A stretch of 64,000 nt of DNA from Sediminicola sp037203765 (GCF_037203765.1 NZ_JBBCAS010000001.1:372001-436000); one strand, 5' to 3'; counted from the first letter of the stretch, positions 18,601 to 27,558 are shown. Notes: generated by a model from the sequence alone, not told the origin. Made by a program: numbers and translations.

Positions 18601-21600
18601 ATTTTGAATCTGCAGCATCGCCAATAGATTCGCCTTCGAATTTAAGCTCTACATGGGATGCAATCACAGACGTTACATGTAAAGGGGCAGCGGATGGGTC
18701 GATATCATTTAGTTTTGATAATTATGATGTCGGGGCAACTGATGTGACATACGAAATATTCAATGCACAATCAAATGCATCAACTGGAATAACTGGAAGT
18801 TCTCCAGTGAACCCGCCAGCAGGACCAGTTAGTGTTTCAAATTTAGGGCCATTGGCACCAGGCATTTACTACGTACTTTTCAAAGAAGTAGGTGGTGCTT
18901 ATAATGATTGTTCAGTAGGAACTGAGAATTTTACTATTGATGAATCCTCTGTTTTATTGGAATTGACCGCTAGTTCGGTTAAGGATGACAATTGCATGAC
19001 CAATGCAGGGATCATAACCGGAACAGCAAAATATGGTACTTCCCCTTATCAATATCAATTCCTGACTCCTGCTGACCCTGCTCCAACGGCAACAAGTCCG
19101 GGATGGATTTCTCAGAATTATGCAAATGTGGAATACGGTGATTATATCATTTATGTAAAAGATGCAAACAACTGTATTGTTTCTGATGCCGTTACCAATG
19201 ATTTGGAACCGGAATCAACCATTTCTATTGCGCTGACCACGGCTTGTGCCAATGAAGGATTTTATGAAATAACGGTAACCTTGGATAATGATGGAGTTGC
19301 TCCATACTATATGAGCATAGATGGCGGTTCTTTGGAGCCGGTTAATCTTAATAATTCTGGGGATTCGGTAGTAATTACCAACATTTCCTCTGGAAATCAT
19401 ACCGTGAGGGTTGTAGATTCCAGTGGTTGTGGGGAAGCTGCAGAACTTATTACAATACATCCTCCATTGTTCGCAAGGGCAAGTGTAACTGCTGAGGAGC
19501 AGTGCAACCCTTCCAACAGTGCAGAAGTGACCATTATAACAGACGGTGGTTCCAATGATTTTACATTTACCCAAACCAATCCGGCAGGTCCTTCTCAAGT
19601 CAATAATGCTGTATTTACTGGGTTGACAAGTGGTACCTACGATTTTAGCGTGGTAGATAATATAACAGGATGTTCCAAAAATGTTTCTGTTACCATAGAG
19701 GCACCTGTTGATCCAACATTTAGTTTGTCTGCAACAGATGTAAGTTGTTTTGGTGGTACTGATGGAACAATTACCGTTAGTTTGGACGCTGGTAATTTGG
19801 ATTCACCTTACGTGTACAGCTTGGATGGGGGCACTACAACCCAAAATTCCAATGTATTTACCGGTTTGAGTCAAGGAAACTATACCGTTACGGTAATTTC
19901 AGGAAAGGGATGTACCCATGATGAAACTAGCACCATTACCGAGCCCTCAGAGCTTACTATAACGGCCACTGCCTCTGACTATACATGTGATGATAACGCC
20001 AGTACGGTAACGGTAACCGTTGAGAATGACGGTACAGGGAATCCATCCGGTACCGCTCCATACCTGTACAGTTTCAACGGTGGTTCTTTCCAATCGGACA
20101 GCACTTATAGGGTAGCTTATGGCTCTCCCGATGTGAGTGTTATTGTTAAAGATGACAACGGATGTACCACGTCTATTTCTGTGCCTGTTCCTGCAAAACA
20201 AAAGGTTACGGCCAGCATAAACCAAATACAGTCAATTGATTGTTCCAATGACGAGATTATTGCAATAATTCCAGCTGATGGCTCTGGAGACTACACCTAT
20301 ACAGAATTGCCTAGTGGTAATGCGGTTGCGGATCCTTCAAATATTGTCTTGACAGCGCCAGGCAACTATGTATATGAGGTATTGGATAATATTACCAATT
20401 GTACATTTGTCGTTGAGCATAACATCGCTCCTTATGATTTCATTAAGGTAACCGCATCCTTGGTATCTGATGCCACCTGTAGTGATAGTTCTGATGGGCA
20501 GATGCAAATTAATATTACGGGTTATATAGGGACTTTTAATTATCGAGTTTTGGATAATGTAGGGAATCCTGTTGCAGGAGCTGCTGGAAGTTCGGATGCC
20601 GTATCAGATCCATTTAACTATGTGATTCCACAAACATTGCCTGCTGGGACCTATACCGTTGAAATAACAGAAACCCAAGACCCATTCTGTTTTGAAGTTT
20701 CCAATTCAGTGACCATAGATGCCCCAGAAGAAGTGATTGTGGTTGAAGTAAGCAATACTCCTGATAATTGTAATGAAGATGCCATTGTAGTGGTACAGGC
20801 CAGTGGAGGAACAGGACCTTATACCTATGCCGTTGTCTTGGATGGTGCCGCTGTTCCAGGGGCCTTCCCAGAGGATGAAACGCTAAACCTTGACTTTAGT
20901 CTTGGCTCAAACTGGGATGTATATGCACAAGATGCCAATGGTTGTATTTCACAAGTATTGGATATTACCATCACGGAGGATACCAGACCAGACATTTCAT
21001 TGGCTATTGTTGATGAATGTGAGGCTGAAGGCAGCTATTCGGTAAATGTAAGTATGGATGCTGTCAATACTGGCGTAGCTCCATATAGAATTAGAATAGT
21101 TGGAAATGCTTTCCAAAATATAGCAGCTTTCCCATATACGTTCAGCAACCTGTCTTCAGGATCATACGATATAGAAGTGGTGGATGCCAATGGTTGTGGT
21201 GAAATTGAATCCATTACCATTAGTCCAGAGCTTGAATTTACCGCTTCAGTTAACTCCCAGCCTACTTGTACAACCAACGATGGGGTTATCGATTTTGCTG
21301 TAACGGGTGGATCGGGAGTTAACACTGTAGAATTGTTCGAAGCTGATGGAATTACCCCAACCGGGATTGCTCCAGCTGGAAACCAATTTACAGGAGTGGC
21401 CTTTGGAACCTACATAGTTCGTGTTACGGACAATACCCTAGGAAACCCTGCCAATTGTACCAAGGAAGTACAAGTAACTTTGGAAGAGCCGACACCTGTA
21501 ACCCTACAGCCTACCCAGAAAACAGATATTAGTTGTTTTGGTGCAGCGGATGGAACTATAAATGTGAGATTGGTTGCCCCAGGCGCGGGAGTCAATGACA

Positions 21601-24600
21601 ATCCTCCGTATATCTATACCATAAATAACGGAACAGACCCTGCCATTACCCAAAACAATGGGTTCTTCTCAGGGTTAAATCCGGGCATCTATGACATTAC
21701 AGTTTCTTCTAACCGCAACTGTGTAATTACAGATCAGGTGACTATTTTGGAACCACTACAATTGGTGGCCTCTATAAGCAATGTAATTGATTTTGCCTGC
21801 GATGCGAACAATACTGCGCAGACAGCCTCTTTTGATATTACTGCTGACCCTACTACAGGAACAGGACCATACTTTTTCAGTGTCAACGGTGGCGCCTATT
21901 TTGAAGGGACTGGAGCAGCCAAGAATAATTATACCTACGTAACCAATGTCGCGGGTAATTTTACAGTGAATGTTAAGGACAACAAAGGATGTACGATTGT
22001 TGCTCCATTGACGCAAACAATTGACCCATTACCTATAATCACTGATGTTACCTTTACACAACAAACGGCCATTACCTGTATCAATGATGAGGTGGTACGT
22101 TTAACGGTGACTGGTGGTTCTGGTGATTTCACTTTCGATCTGTTACCTGTGGGAGGGGCGACTGTTGCCCATGGCCCAGGTGTTTATAGTACGGACTATA
22201 CATTGACCACTGTTGGCGATTATACCTTTAGAGTTACAGATAATGTAACAGGATGTTATTTTACAACAACCCCTTACACCATAGCCCCTTACGATATTAT
22301 AGATGTGAAGGCTACGGCAATCAAACCAGTAACCTGCTTTGGGGATTCTGATGGGGAAATGAGCCTTGAGGTCTTCAATTACCTAGGTAATTACACCTAT
22401 GAAGTATTGGATGGAACTGGAGCCTCTATAACTGGGGTGGTAGCTTCCAACACTTCTAGCAACCCAAGGACTATTTCCGGACTGCCTGCAGGGAACTTTA
22501 CAGTACGTGTAATCGCTACCGATTCTCCATTCTGCGATGATATCACAAATACAGTGACCATAGCCTCCCCTAATGCTGCTATAAGTCTTATTGAAACCAA
22601 TAATGTAAATGCTAATTGTAACATTGGGGCACAAGTGAGTGTTAAGGCCAATGGGGGAACCCCAGGGTATACCTATGCGTTTATCCCACAAGGAAATCCT
22701 ATAACACCAGCAGATTATCAGGCAAGTGCTACGGCAACGGTAAACCCTGCTGTCTACCCTGCTAATTATGATGTGTATGTTCAGGATTCTAGGGGATGCT
22801 TTACCTTCATCACCGTTACGGTCAATGAAGATCCTACACCAACGGTCTCTGTACCAGCCTACGCGGACGATCAGTGTACATCAAATGGAACCTCATATAC
22901 ATTTACGGCAACGGGTACTGGAAAGGCACCATTGCAATACAGTGTAGGTAACGGCTTCCAATCCAGTGCAATCCTTACTGTATCCGCACCTGGCACCTAT
23001 ACCGTTTCTGTGAGGGATGCCAATGGCTGTATCGCAACAACGCCTATGGTGATAATGCCACCTTTGGGAGCAACGCCTATTGCTACTTTACAACCTTCTT
23101 GTGGAGCCAGTGATGGAGAGGTTACCGTGACCGCAGCAGGAGGTTCAGGAAATTACCTATATGAACTACAGGATGAATTCGGAGCCCAATTGGTGGCACC
23201 TCAAGCATCTAATCTTTTTGCTGGATTGGCACCTGGGAATTATATTACCGTTCTTCATGATAATGGAGGCCCTGGATGTAGTACACAGGCACCGGTTTCT
23301 TTGGAAATACCTACGCCAGTTGTATTTACCTTTACCCAAGAAAATGTGTCTTGTAATGGAGGGGCAGACGGTTCCATTGAGGTTATTCTTGATGCTTCCA
23401 ATAATAATCCGCCGTACACCTATACCATATTTGATGGCACTACAAGCACTACCCAAAACAGCAATTTGTTTACAGGGTTGGCCGCGGGAGCATATGATAT
23501 CACAGTTACTTCAGATAGGAACTGTGTCGATACACAAACCGTAACCATAATAGAACCATCTATTGTAACCGTAACGGCAACAAATACCGAGTTTGCATGT
23601 AATGCAAATAATTCGGTGGCCCAGGTAATTATTACTGCCACTGGCGCTAATGGTACTGCTCCTTATACCTATAGCATCAATGGAGTGAACTTTGTAAACT
23701 CCAATACTTTTGCCATAACGGACACTGGAGCTGTACAGAATATCACGGTAACCGTTAAAGATGATAACGGATGTACCAATACGACCATGGTCACCGTTAA
23801 CCCATTGCCAAAAATTACAGCTGTGAATTTTACACAACAAACAGCGATTACCTGCATCAATGATGAAACAGTTCGCTTATCAGTTGTTGGAGGATCTGGA
23901 GATTTCAAATTTGATCTCTTGCCAATGGGAACCGCTACGGTTTCGCCGGGTGCTGGAGTACAAACAGCGGACTTCACTTTAACGGCAGTAGGGGACTATG
24001 TGTTCAGGGTAACAGATAATGTGACGGGTTGTTATTTTACAACCACTCCATATACAATAGTTCCTTTTGATATTATAGACGTTGTAGCTACTCCCACGAA
24101 ACCGGTAACTTGTTTCGGGGATACTGATGGTGCCATGTCCTTACAGGTAAACAATTATGTAGGATCATATACGTATCAGGTATTCAGATCCAATGGTACG
24201 TCGGTGACTGGGGTTGTTGCTTCAAATACATCAACGAACCCAATAAGCATTACCGGATTGCCTGCAGGCAACTATTATGTAAATGTTGTAGCAACAGGGA
24301 CACCGTTCTGTGATGATGTTTCAAACACCATTAAAATTGCATCACCGAACAATCCCCTGCAATTGATAACCGATATCACAGCTGAGGTAACCTGTTCCGA
24401 CCTAGGGCAAATTACAGCGAATGGAACTGGTGGTTGGGGTACATATACCTACGCCATTGCTCAAGGAACACCACCATCAGCAGGAGATTTTACGACAAAC
24501 AATGTTTTTGGAGGCCTTGCCGCTGGAACATATGAAGTATATGTGAGGGATTTGAACGGATGTGAGGTATTCTCTTCAGAAACATTGGTGCAGCCAGTTC

Positions 24601-26585
24601 AGATCAGTGCTACTGCTTCTGCTACGGCCACGATTATGTGTGAAGGAGATTTCGGAGGATCTATTACTACCACTGTTACCGGAGGTGGAAGGCCTGCGAT
24701 TGATCCAACAGCTAGGTATAACTATATCCTTAACTATTTGGATCTGGGTATTTCTTCCGGACCACAATCGTCCAACATTTTTGCCAATTTGGCTGCTGGA
24801 AATTATACGGTAACCGTTACCGATGGTTGGAACTGTGACTTCACTACTGCAACGGTAGTGATCAACGAACCATCCAAAGTGGTTGCATCCTTGGCCATCA
24901 CCCAAATGAATACCTGTACCGTTGGTGCCAATCTTAGATTGACCGCCAGTGGTGGAACTGCACCATACAGCTATAGTACTACAACTTCTGGAGTGTTCAC
25001 CCCAATGGCGGGAAATACCGTTAGCTTGACCAATATGGCCGTAGGTGCATACGAATACTTTATCAGGGATGCCAATGGATGTATTTCAACTATATCCAAT
25101 AGGGTAACAGTGGATGCAGTACCAGAATTAAAATTAACAACAGATGCCATTGTCAATGTGGGTTGTTTTGGTGAGGCTACCGGTCTTATCCAAGTAAGGG
25201 CCATTGGCGGATTGGGAGGATATTCCTATACCCTATTGGCACAAGACCAGATTACTGTGGTTAGGCCAGCACAGACCAGTAGAATATTCAATGATTTGGC
25301 TGCTGGAACCTATTACATACAAGTTGATAGTCAGGATTGTATGGACAGGGAGCAAGTGATTATTACCGAAGGAAATGAATTGACGGCCAATACGCCAATC
25401 GTAAACAACCCCATGTGTGCCGATGATTTTGGTAGCATAGAAGTTGGCTTGGTTGGCGGAACAGGTACATATCAATATGCCATTTCCCCTAACTTGAATC
25501 AGTTTAGCTCTAAAAATGTATTTACCGATTTATTACCTGGTACATATACTGTCATCGCACAAGACTCCAATGGTTGTAAGCCTTTCATATTCGATCTTGA
25601 AATAGTGGCACCACTTCCATTGGAAGTTACGACTACCTTGGTTCAATCGGAGATATGTGCCGGAAGCGAAGATGGTTCCATCACCATCGATATTACTGGC
25701 GGAACCGCACCATACAGTGCGGCTTTCAACTCTAACAACCCATCGGATTTTGTACCAGGACAAACCTCGTTCACCGATTTGGCAGCAGGGACCTATGTGA
25801 TTTTTGTGAAAGACAGTCTAGGGTGTGAAACCAACATCATTGTGGAAATAGAGGAAGGCGTAAACCTAAACGCTGAGATAGAGCCTGTGTACGAATGTAC
25901 AGGAGCTACTCCGGAAGCCTCAATTATCCTAACGTTGGCGGACATGTCAGTATCCGATGATGTCTTATACGCTTTGGATTCAACGGATCCAGCGGATATG
26001 GTATTGGATCCCAACTTTACCAATATTGCTCCAGGACAACATTATATCACGGTATCCCATGCCAATGGATGTATCAAGACCATTGATTTTGAAATTGAGC
26101 AATATGAGCCGTTAACATTGGTATTGGAGCAAAAGAACATCAATGAAATCACAGCAGTGGCATCAGGTGGAAGACAAAATTATACCTTCTATCTGGGAGA
26201 TCAGGACAAGGGATCCAAAACTACATTCTTCATCAATAGAACAGATACCTATACAGTGACTGTTGTTGATGAGAACGGTTGCGAGGCTACACAACAAATA
26301 TTTGTAGAGTTTATAGACATCGAAATTCCGAACTTCTTTACCCCAGATGGAGACGGACAAAACGACTTCTGGAAACCAAAGAATGAAGAATCGTGGCCCA
26401 ATATACTAACCATAATATTTGACCGTTATGGTAGAGAGGTGTACAGAATGAGATTAAATGATCAAGGTTGGGATGGTTTCTATAAGGAGACCGAGCTACC
26501 AACTGGGGATTATTGGTACGTACTCAAACTGAAAGGAGAAGAGGACGACAGGGAATTTGTAGGTCACTTTACCCTTTATAGATAA
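9663..26585 (+). CDS. Giant SprB-like repetitive adhesin, T9SS type B substrate
   Basis: The product is 5640 residues. It has a signal peptide (LGLVILLGYTGFAQ), then an N-terminal SprB-type domain (about 25-385) and a DUF11-like domain (about 390-510, IDVTKNVEDVAG...). A cysteine-containing Ig-like region follows. A very long array of SprB repeats (PF13573 type), roughly fifty by eye, spans about residues 860-5480. Each is some 80-90 residues with VTCxGxxDG near its start, an internal YxYSxDG, and GLxAGxYTVxVxDxxGC at its end. The final 85 residues (FFTPDGDGQNDFW to LYR) are the type B T9SS sorting domain. SprB of Flavobacterium johnsoniae is the mobile gliding adhesin, so a similar role is likely. 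The partner sprF-like gene follows after 25 nt. Confidence 0.92.
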   Translation: MKVTFYSKIILGLVILLGYTGFAQQFNNFEVRYQNNIKGDLTFIANNIVNRDGGTGTTRPNNAYNNLSTNGNGNTETGGANNYNDSKNMQYIDVDSDPSTFSSSSATLAYPSPECNQIRYAGLYWSATYPSAQAGQAVGTGRQNDFNRVKLKVPGGSYVDVTADEILYDGFTSTDNSMRQNSPYACYADVTSILTAQANPQGTYTIANIRSVTGSLSPGGGAAGGWTLVIVYENPTVTGKLITTFDGFARVRGADPQVDVNYAGFKTIPAGPVRANIGVAALEGDFRISGDQLSIKAASKATFTQLSNATNPIDNFFNSNITQNGAVVTTRNPNSANTLGYDTDIFLLDNPANATLPNSETAATFRFTSTGDQYYPFFNSFNVEIIEPEIDVTKNVEDVAGNDISNADVTLGQEMFYTLKFQNIGNDNAVNFTLKDALPTNVDFVPSGLVLPAPINGNAITYVYDQVKHEVVFTIPKEFVEKGDPRYTIKLKVRVVPDCYRLRDACSNIIQNIAYATYSGVFNNNVISDDPSVSKFDNCGYAVPGATNFLVNLGDCDFTREQYLCGSTATLTAGTGFDTYQWKDENGNVVGNTQSIVVTKLGTYTVTKTAPAPCLSFDEVIKVVPFTNNVPNPVIPYADEVATCSNDGSALPKIFLCGANDERLIETTFTDAISFAWQKLNEGSCSAPASDNCVTTNASCVWTTVATTEDYTATEAGTFRFVVNYENGCSNRFNFKVYENILTPNVIKKDIMCGQPGNITITNVPGSYEYSLNQNDWSNSNTTGVFDIATPGAYNVYIRQQNVSTNPCIFEVKSIDIFQRNFSVNVTKTDPFCANGKGTISISVNDVDPQYYYELRQGGALVDSFGPSDDNNYTFNSVNVGNYTVIATTDDGCSYTQNVSINSSSSLSVSAVVSQNVSCKEGNIQVKGAGGSGKYFYAVWSYVDENGAGGPLYADVNDIPASAYQTSVIFDVKIGEQGTYQYVVLDDNNCAAISNPVTITLEEEADYNITHTDETCFNANDGSISVDLINSNGFTVEYSLDGITFTSQKNYYNLAPGDYTLYVRLKKGNNGCDYDYPITINPATEITATATLTQNYTCLQNGIITFSGATGGSGSYQYSLDGVTFGAATTYSNLTNGTYSPSIRDTNNPACIIALPQIVIDPLTPPTDLSFSATQITCAVPTSNVTLSTTGGKGILTYRMTSPSVKNPDSTDGVTATFNGLAVGTYSFEVTDENNCIYTENYTINDITYIAVNGALVNNVSCFGGNDGAIDFNVAGFGTTYQYTINGGTAVTGQSSATINLTGLTAANYTIEVTDEATACTDTTTITVNQPSAALGFTFNVTPLTCTANGSVSITATNGWGGYTHQLTQPDGSVLGPKAGNVFSGLTQTGNYTISVADAGGCIVTNTFNITAPVNPTVSLDPTTDLCYSPATGVSLTANASGGVTPYTYSLNGAPAQNGNVFNNLTPGSYSVVVRDAYGCTTTSNTVVINPQLTTSSVLTKELDCSASPDAVIDITINGGYTAYSYQINGGASTPVVGNTITYTTATDGSFIFLITDSEGCTAQTTVVVDPISTPVATHNAIDPDCDGATNGSVEIIIDGNFGTPAYQVDFNGMGLSSQTLYTGLGAGTYTYIVEDSKGCTYTDSVTLSTPNPIAADAVLTQPYTCLQNGTIQAQNVTGGTAPYTYSIDGVTFVGSDTFANLTDGTFTITVKDASGCTFVTNSVVIPALDPPTDITFSATAPNCPAQTSDVTLTVIGGTGGITYEITAPAAFNNGNNNVFSGLAPDTYTFLVTDANGCSYSETFTISPVTPINIVGTLVSNVTCMGAADGVISFDASGFTSTYQYTINGGAPVTNQSATTTTINGLVAGDYTIVITDETTLCSDTTTITVSEPATPLAIDTISVTDPTCSPSGTVPGSVSITASGGWGGYTYEVTDPSGVVTSNSSGTFGSLLDTSASYNVTVTDANGCVVPGTFTINPIIAPDLTISANNLCYDATVGLTITASVVSGGQSPFQYRINGGAYQSGNVFSGLAPGTYTVDVIDSKNCTDSETITVNPTLSVNATLVKDLDCSASPAADISVAISNGTTPYTYEVFKDGALFQASMAVGATPFTYNTATAGSYEFVIADGSGCTVTSNTIIVSSNTPPTAVPVVTDPRCAGSADGSVNLGVSGGTPPYQIVFNGSAPSTQTVYSGLAAGNYNYTITDSKGCQITGTVTLTDPAPMTTTSSVSQDYTCTSGSATITVTGTAGGTAPYQYSIDGVNFGAATTFSGLMAGTYTITARDAKGCTATSTQTIDPLNAPTDLSFAPSAMTCPAIVSNVTVTVTDGNGPFIYKIVAPALKATNNGNNNTFVGLTPGTYTFEVTDAKGCSIRKNYTINTIPRVSVLYQLVKNVTCKGDADGEFAFTASDFVSTFSYTVVNSSGVTVQFENNISTTTPISVPNLATGTYSVNVTDDQTTCTASAPALISEPISPLNFTYTNTDVTCLNNAAITVNATGGWGSYQYQLMDATSTVTIVPYQGNRVFSNVPAGDYTIYVMDANGCVVNKPISIAPPSTPNLVLGANSDLCYDADGVTIELEASGGQSPYRYRVNGGAYQFSNTFTGLIPGTYDFDVTDVYGCSAVTLQIVVPKRFIVASAVLTKDLTCSAPTDAVIDVSINGGYTPYDRYEYSTDGGATFTPGGALAGATFTFSTNVPGDYIFRVFDDYGCDAYSNPVTVNSTEQPELTVSATDPLCNGDSTGTLNITIDTSKGIGPFTTEVINVSSTVNYGSQTAGLPAGNYEVTITDSKGCQSNPFAITIGQPDPIAYDYSVTPIQCDAGGVTPGTITVENLSGGTAEFSYFLTGNNGYSQQYVTTSGGENYTFTILEFGIYEIDVVDANGCSLRKTDIIASPPDDLDIDVSAITADCSVGGTAVVTVSSATGSGNYEFAILDRYTAPYADPTAYQPADGGTPETTTFTGLTPGITYTFVVHDLTNNCYYFESAASPIDSPSNLSSTWDAITDVTCKGAADGSISFSFDNYDVGATDVTYEIFNAQSNASTGITGSSPVNPPAGPVSVSNLGPLAPGIYYVLFKEVGGAYNDCSVGTENFTIDESSVLLELTASSVKDDNCMTNAGIITGTAKYGTSPYQYQFLTPADPAPTATSPGWISQNYANVEYGDYIIYVKDANNCIVSDAVTNDLEPESTISIALTTACANEGFYEITVTLDNDGVAPYYMSIDGGSLEPVNLNNSGDSVVITNISSGNHTVRVVDSSGCGEAAELITIHPPLFARASVTAEEQCNPSNSAEVTIITDGGSNDFTFTQTNPAGPSQVNNAVFTGLTSGTYDFSVVDNITGCSKNVSVTIEAPVDPTFSLSATDVSCFGGTDGTITVSLDAGNLDSPYVYSLDGGTTTQNSNVFTGLSQGNYTVTVISGKGCTHDETSTITEPSELTITATASDYTCDDNASTVTVTVENDGTGNPSGTAPYLYSFNGGSFQSDSTYRVAYGSPDVSVIVKDDNGCTTSISVPVPAKQKVTASINQIQSIDCSNDEIIAIIPADGSGDYTYTELPSGNAVADPSNIVLTAPGNYVYEVLDNITNCTFVVEHNIAPYDFIKVTASLVSDATCSDSSDGQMQINITGYIGTFNYRVLDNVGNPVAGAAGSSDAVSDPFNYVIPQTLPAGTYTVEITETQDPFCFEVSNSVTIDAPEEVIVVEVSNTPDNCNEDAIVVVQASGGTGPYTYAVVLDGAAVPGAFPEDETLNLDFSLGSNWDVYAQDANGCISQVLDITITEDTRPDISLAIVDECEAEGSYSVNVSMDAVNTGVAPYRIRIVGNAFQNIAAFPYTFSNLSSGSYDIEVVDANGCGEIESITISPELEFTASVNSQPTCTTNDGVIDFAVTGGSGVNTVELFEADGITPTGIAPAGNQFTGVAFGTYIVRVTDNTLGNPANCTKEVQVTLEEPTPVTLQPTQKTDISCFGAADGTINVRLVAPGAGVNDNPPYIYTINNGTDPAITQNNGFFSGLNPGIYDITVSSNRNCVITDQVTILEPLQLVASISNVIDFACDANNTAQTASFDITADPTTGTGPYFFSVNGGAYFEGTGAAKNNYTYVTNVAGNFTVNVKDNKGCTIVAPLTQTIDPLPIITDVTFTQQTAITCINDEVVRLTVTGGSGDFTFDLLPVGGATVAHGPGVYSTDYTLTTVGDYTFRVTDNVTGCYFTTTPYTIAPYDIIDVKATAIKPVTCFGDSDGEMSLEVFNYLGNYTYEVLDGTGASITGVVASNTSSNPRTISGLPAGNFTVRVIATDSPFCDDITNTVTIASPNAAISLIETNNVNANCNIGAQVSVKANGGTPGYTYAFIPQGNPITPADYQASATATVNPAVYPANYDVYVQDSRGCFTFITVTVNEDPTPTVSVPAYADDQCTSNGTSYTFTATGTGKAPLQYSVGNGFQSSAILTVSAPGTYTVSVRDANGCIATTPMVIMPPLGATPIATLQPSCGASDGEVTVTAAGGSGNYLYELQDEFGAQLVAPQASNLFAGLAPGNYITVLHDNGGPGCSTQAPVSLEIPTPVVFTFTQENVSCNGGADGSIEVILDASNNNPPYTYTIFDGTTSTTQNSNLFTGLAAGAYDITVTSDRNCVDTQTVTIIEPSIVTVTATNTEFACNANNSVAQVIITATGANGTAPYTYSINGVNFVNSNTFAITDTGAVQNITVTVKDDNGCTNTTMVTVNPLPKITAVNFTQQTAITCINDETVRLSVVGGSGDFKFDLLPMGTATVSPGAGVQTADFTLTAVGDYVFRVTDNVTGCYFTTTPYTIVPFDIIDVVATPTKPVTCFGDTDGAMSLQVNNYVGSYTYQVFRSNGTSVTGVVASNTSTNPISITGLPAGNYYVNVVATGTPFCDDVSNTIKIASPNNPLQLITDITAEVTCSDLGQITANGTGGWGTYTYAIAQGTPPSAGDFTTNNVFGGLAAGTYEVYVRDLNGCEVFSSETLVQPVQISATASATATIMCEGDFGGSITTTVTGGGRPAIDPTARYNYILNYLDLGISSGPQSSNIFANLAAGNYTVTVTDGWNCDFTTATVVINEPSKVVASLAITQMNTCTVGANLRLTASGGTAPYSYSTTTSGVFTPMAGNTVSLTNMAVGAYEYFIRDANGCISTISNRVTVDAVPELKLTTDAIVNVGCFGEATGLIQVRAIGGLGGYSYTLLAQDQITVVRPAQTSRIFNDLAAGTYYIQVDSQDCMDREQVIITEGNELTANTPIVNNPMCADDFGSIEVGLVGGTGTYQYAISPNLNQFSSKNVFTDLLPGTYTVIAQDSNGCKPFIFDLEIVAPLPLEVTTTLVQSEICAGSEDGSITIDITGGTAPYSAAFNSNNPSDFVPGQTSFTDLAAGTYVIFVKDSLGCETNIIVEIEEGVNLNAEIEPVYECTGATPEASIILTLADMSVSDDVLYALDSTDPADMVLDPNFTNIAPGQHYITVSHANGCIKTIDFEIEQYEPLTLVLEQKNINEITAVASGGRQNYTFYLGDQDKGSKTTFFINRTDTYTVTVVDENGCEATQQIFVEFIDIEIPNFFTPDGDGQNDFWKPKNEESWPNILTIIFDRYGREVYRMRLNDQGWDGFYKETELPTGDYWYVLKLKGEEDDREFVGHFTLYR
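12920..18080 (+). repeat. Higher-order repeat family 1 inside the adhesin gene (three units, about 1.7 kb)
   Basis: Groups of SprB repeats recur as blocks. The anchor encoding TDxxFxxxxxxC occurs at 13161, 14859 and 16569, giving periods of 1698 and 1710 nt (566 and 570 codons). Matching neighbours recur in the same order: a TQNYTC-like repeat, a NNVSCFG-like repeat, a LTKDLDCSA-like repeat and a GTPPYQIVFNG-like repeat. Coding frame is kept throughout. Outer limits are approximate. Confidence 0.75.
19690..24560 (+). repeat. Higher-order repeat family 2 inside the adhesin gene (three units, about 1.8 kb)
   Basis: The cysteine codon of the VSCFGG-type repeat occurs at 19746, 21534 and 23352 (periods 1788 and 1818 nt). 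A second anchor (FTQQTAITCINDE) occurs at 22053 and 23829, 1776 nt apart, and flanks a stretch of about 180 residues that is nearly the same in units 2 and 3. Unit 1 is more diverged. Limits are approximate. Confidence 0.75.
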
Positions 26586-26610
26586 TAAAAGACTTAACCT
26601 AAAAAGAACT

Positions 26611-27558
26611 ATGCGAAATACGGCGTTGACCCTAGTGTTACTTTTTGTTGCATTGGCCTCCAGAGGACAGGAGTTGACCCTACCCCAGCTTTCCCAATAT
26701 TTGGCCGATAACCCATTTGTAATATCGCCCACCTACTCAGGAATTGGAGACCATATCAAGGTTAGGATCAATGGCCTTACCCAATGGGTGGGTATTAAAG
26801 ATGCGCCGGATACGCAATCTTTGGCAGCAGATGCCAGAATTGGTGAAAAGTCGGGTATCGGAATGCTCCTATACAATGATAGCAACGGGGAGACCAAGCA
26901 ACGTGGAGCTAGACTTTCATTTGCACACCATTTGACACTGGATCGTTATGATGACGAGTTCATGTCCTTTGGAATATCTTATAACTTCAACCAGTTCCGT
27001 ATCGATATAGAAAATTTCAGGGACAATAATGATGCTTCGGTTACCGATGATAGGGCCACTACGAATCATAACTTTGATGTAGGAATCCTTTACCGCAAGG
27101 ATAAGTTCTATTTAAGTGCCAATGCGTCCAACCTGCTCGATAAGGATTTGACCAAATTCAATCCTGTCTTTGAACCCAACAGGCTTAGGAACTACTATAT
27201 TTATACGGGATACAGGTATAAAAAGAACAAAAACAGCGATATGGAGATAGAGCCCTCGGTCTTCTTTCAGTATTTTGAGAGTGACGGGCGTTCTGTAACC
27301 GATTTAAATGTAAAATTCAGGTTTTACAATTTTGAGGACTATTATTATACAGGTATCAATTACCGATTCCTTAACGATCAGATAGGAAACCCCTTATATA
27401 TTGCTCCTATTTTTGGCCTCAAAAAGAACAATTTCTATTTCGGATACTCCTATCAGGTTATCTTGAACGAAATTATGGGCTTCAGCACCGGAACCCATGT
27501 GGTTACCTTAGGGGTTGATCTCTTCCAAGGACTTAGTAATTGTAGATGTATGTACTAA
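26611..27558 (+). CDS. PorP/SprF family T9SS membrane protein (SprF-like)
   Basis: The product is 315 residues. It has a signal peptide (ALTLVLLFVALASRGQ), then a beta-barrel with the PorP/SprF hallmark LPQLSQYLADNPFVISPTYSG near the N-terminus. Alternating aromatic strands follow, ending in TGTHVVTLGVDLFQ. It follows the giant adhesin gene by 25 nt without a terminator. In F. johnsoniae, SprF is needed for surface delivery of SprB, and type B substrates generally pair with an adjacent PorP/SprF protein. The inference is that this is the dedicated outer-membrane partner of the preceding adhesin. Confidence 0.9.
   Translation: MRNTALTLVLLFVALASRGQELTLPQLSQYLADNPFVISPTYSGIGDHIKVRINGLTQWVGIKDAPDTQSLAADARIGEKSGIGMLLYNDSNGETKQRGARLSFAHHLTLDRYDDEFMSFGISYNFNQFRIDIENFRDNNDASVTDDRATTNHNFDVGILYRKDKFYLSANASNLLDKDLTKFNPVFEPNRLRNYYIYTGYRYKKNKNSDMEIEPSVFFQYFESDGRSVTDLNVKFRFYNFEDYYYTGINYRFLNDQIGNPLYIAPIFGLKKNNFYFGYSYQVILNEIMGFSTGTHVVTLGVDLFQGLSNCRCMY

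Noticed and set aside
12920..24560. Regular repeats that could be mistaken for a CRISPR or satellite array
   Set aside because: All periods are multiples of three within one open frame, units are 80-90 codons or blocks of several hundred codons, and the translated pattern is the SprB repeat. This is a protein repeat, not an array with spacers.
9663..26585. Many 60-130 codon antisense frames under the giant adhesin gene
   Set aside because: They follow the codon bias of the sense repeat array, recur with the repeats and show no domain or initiation context. They are shadows of the sense gene.
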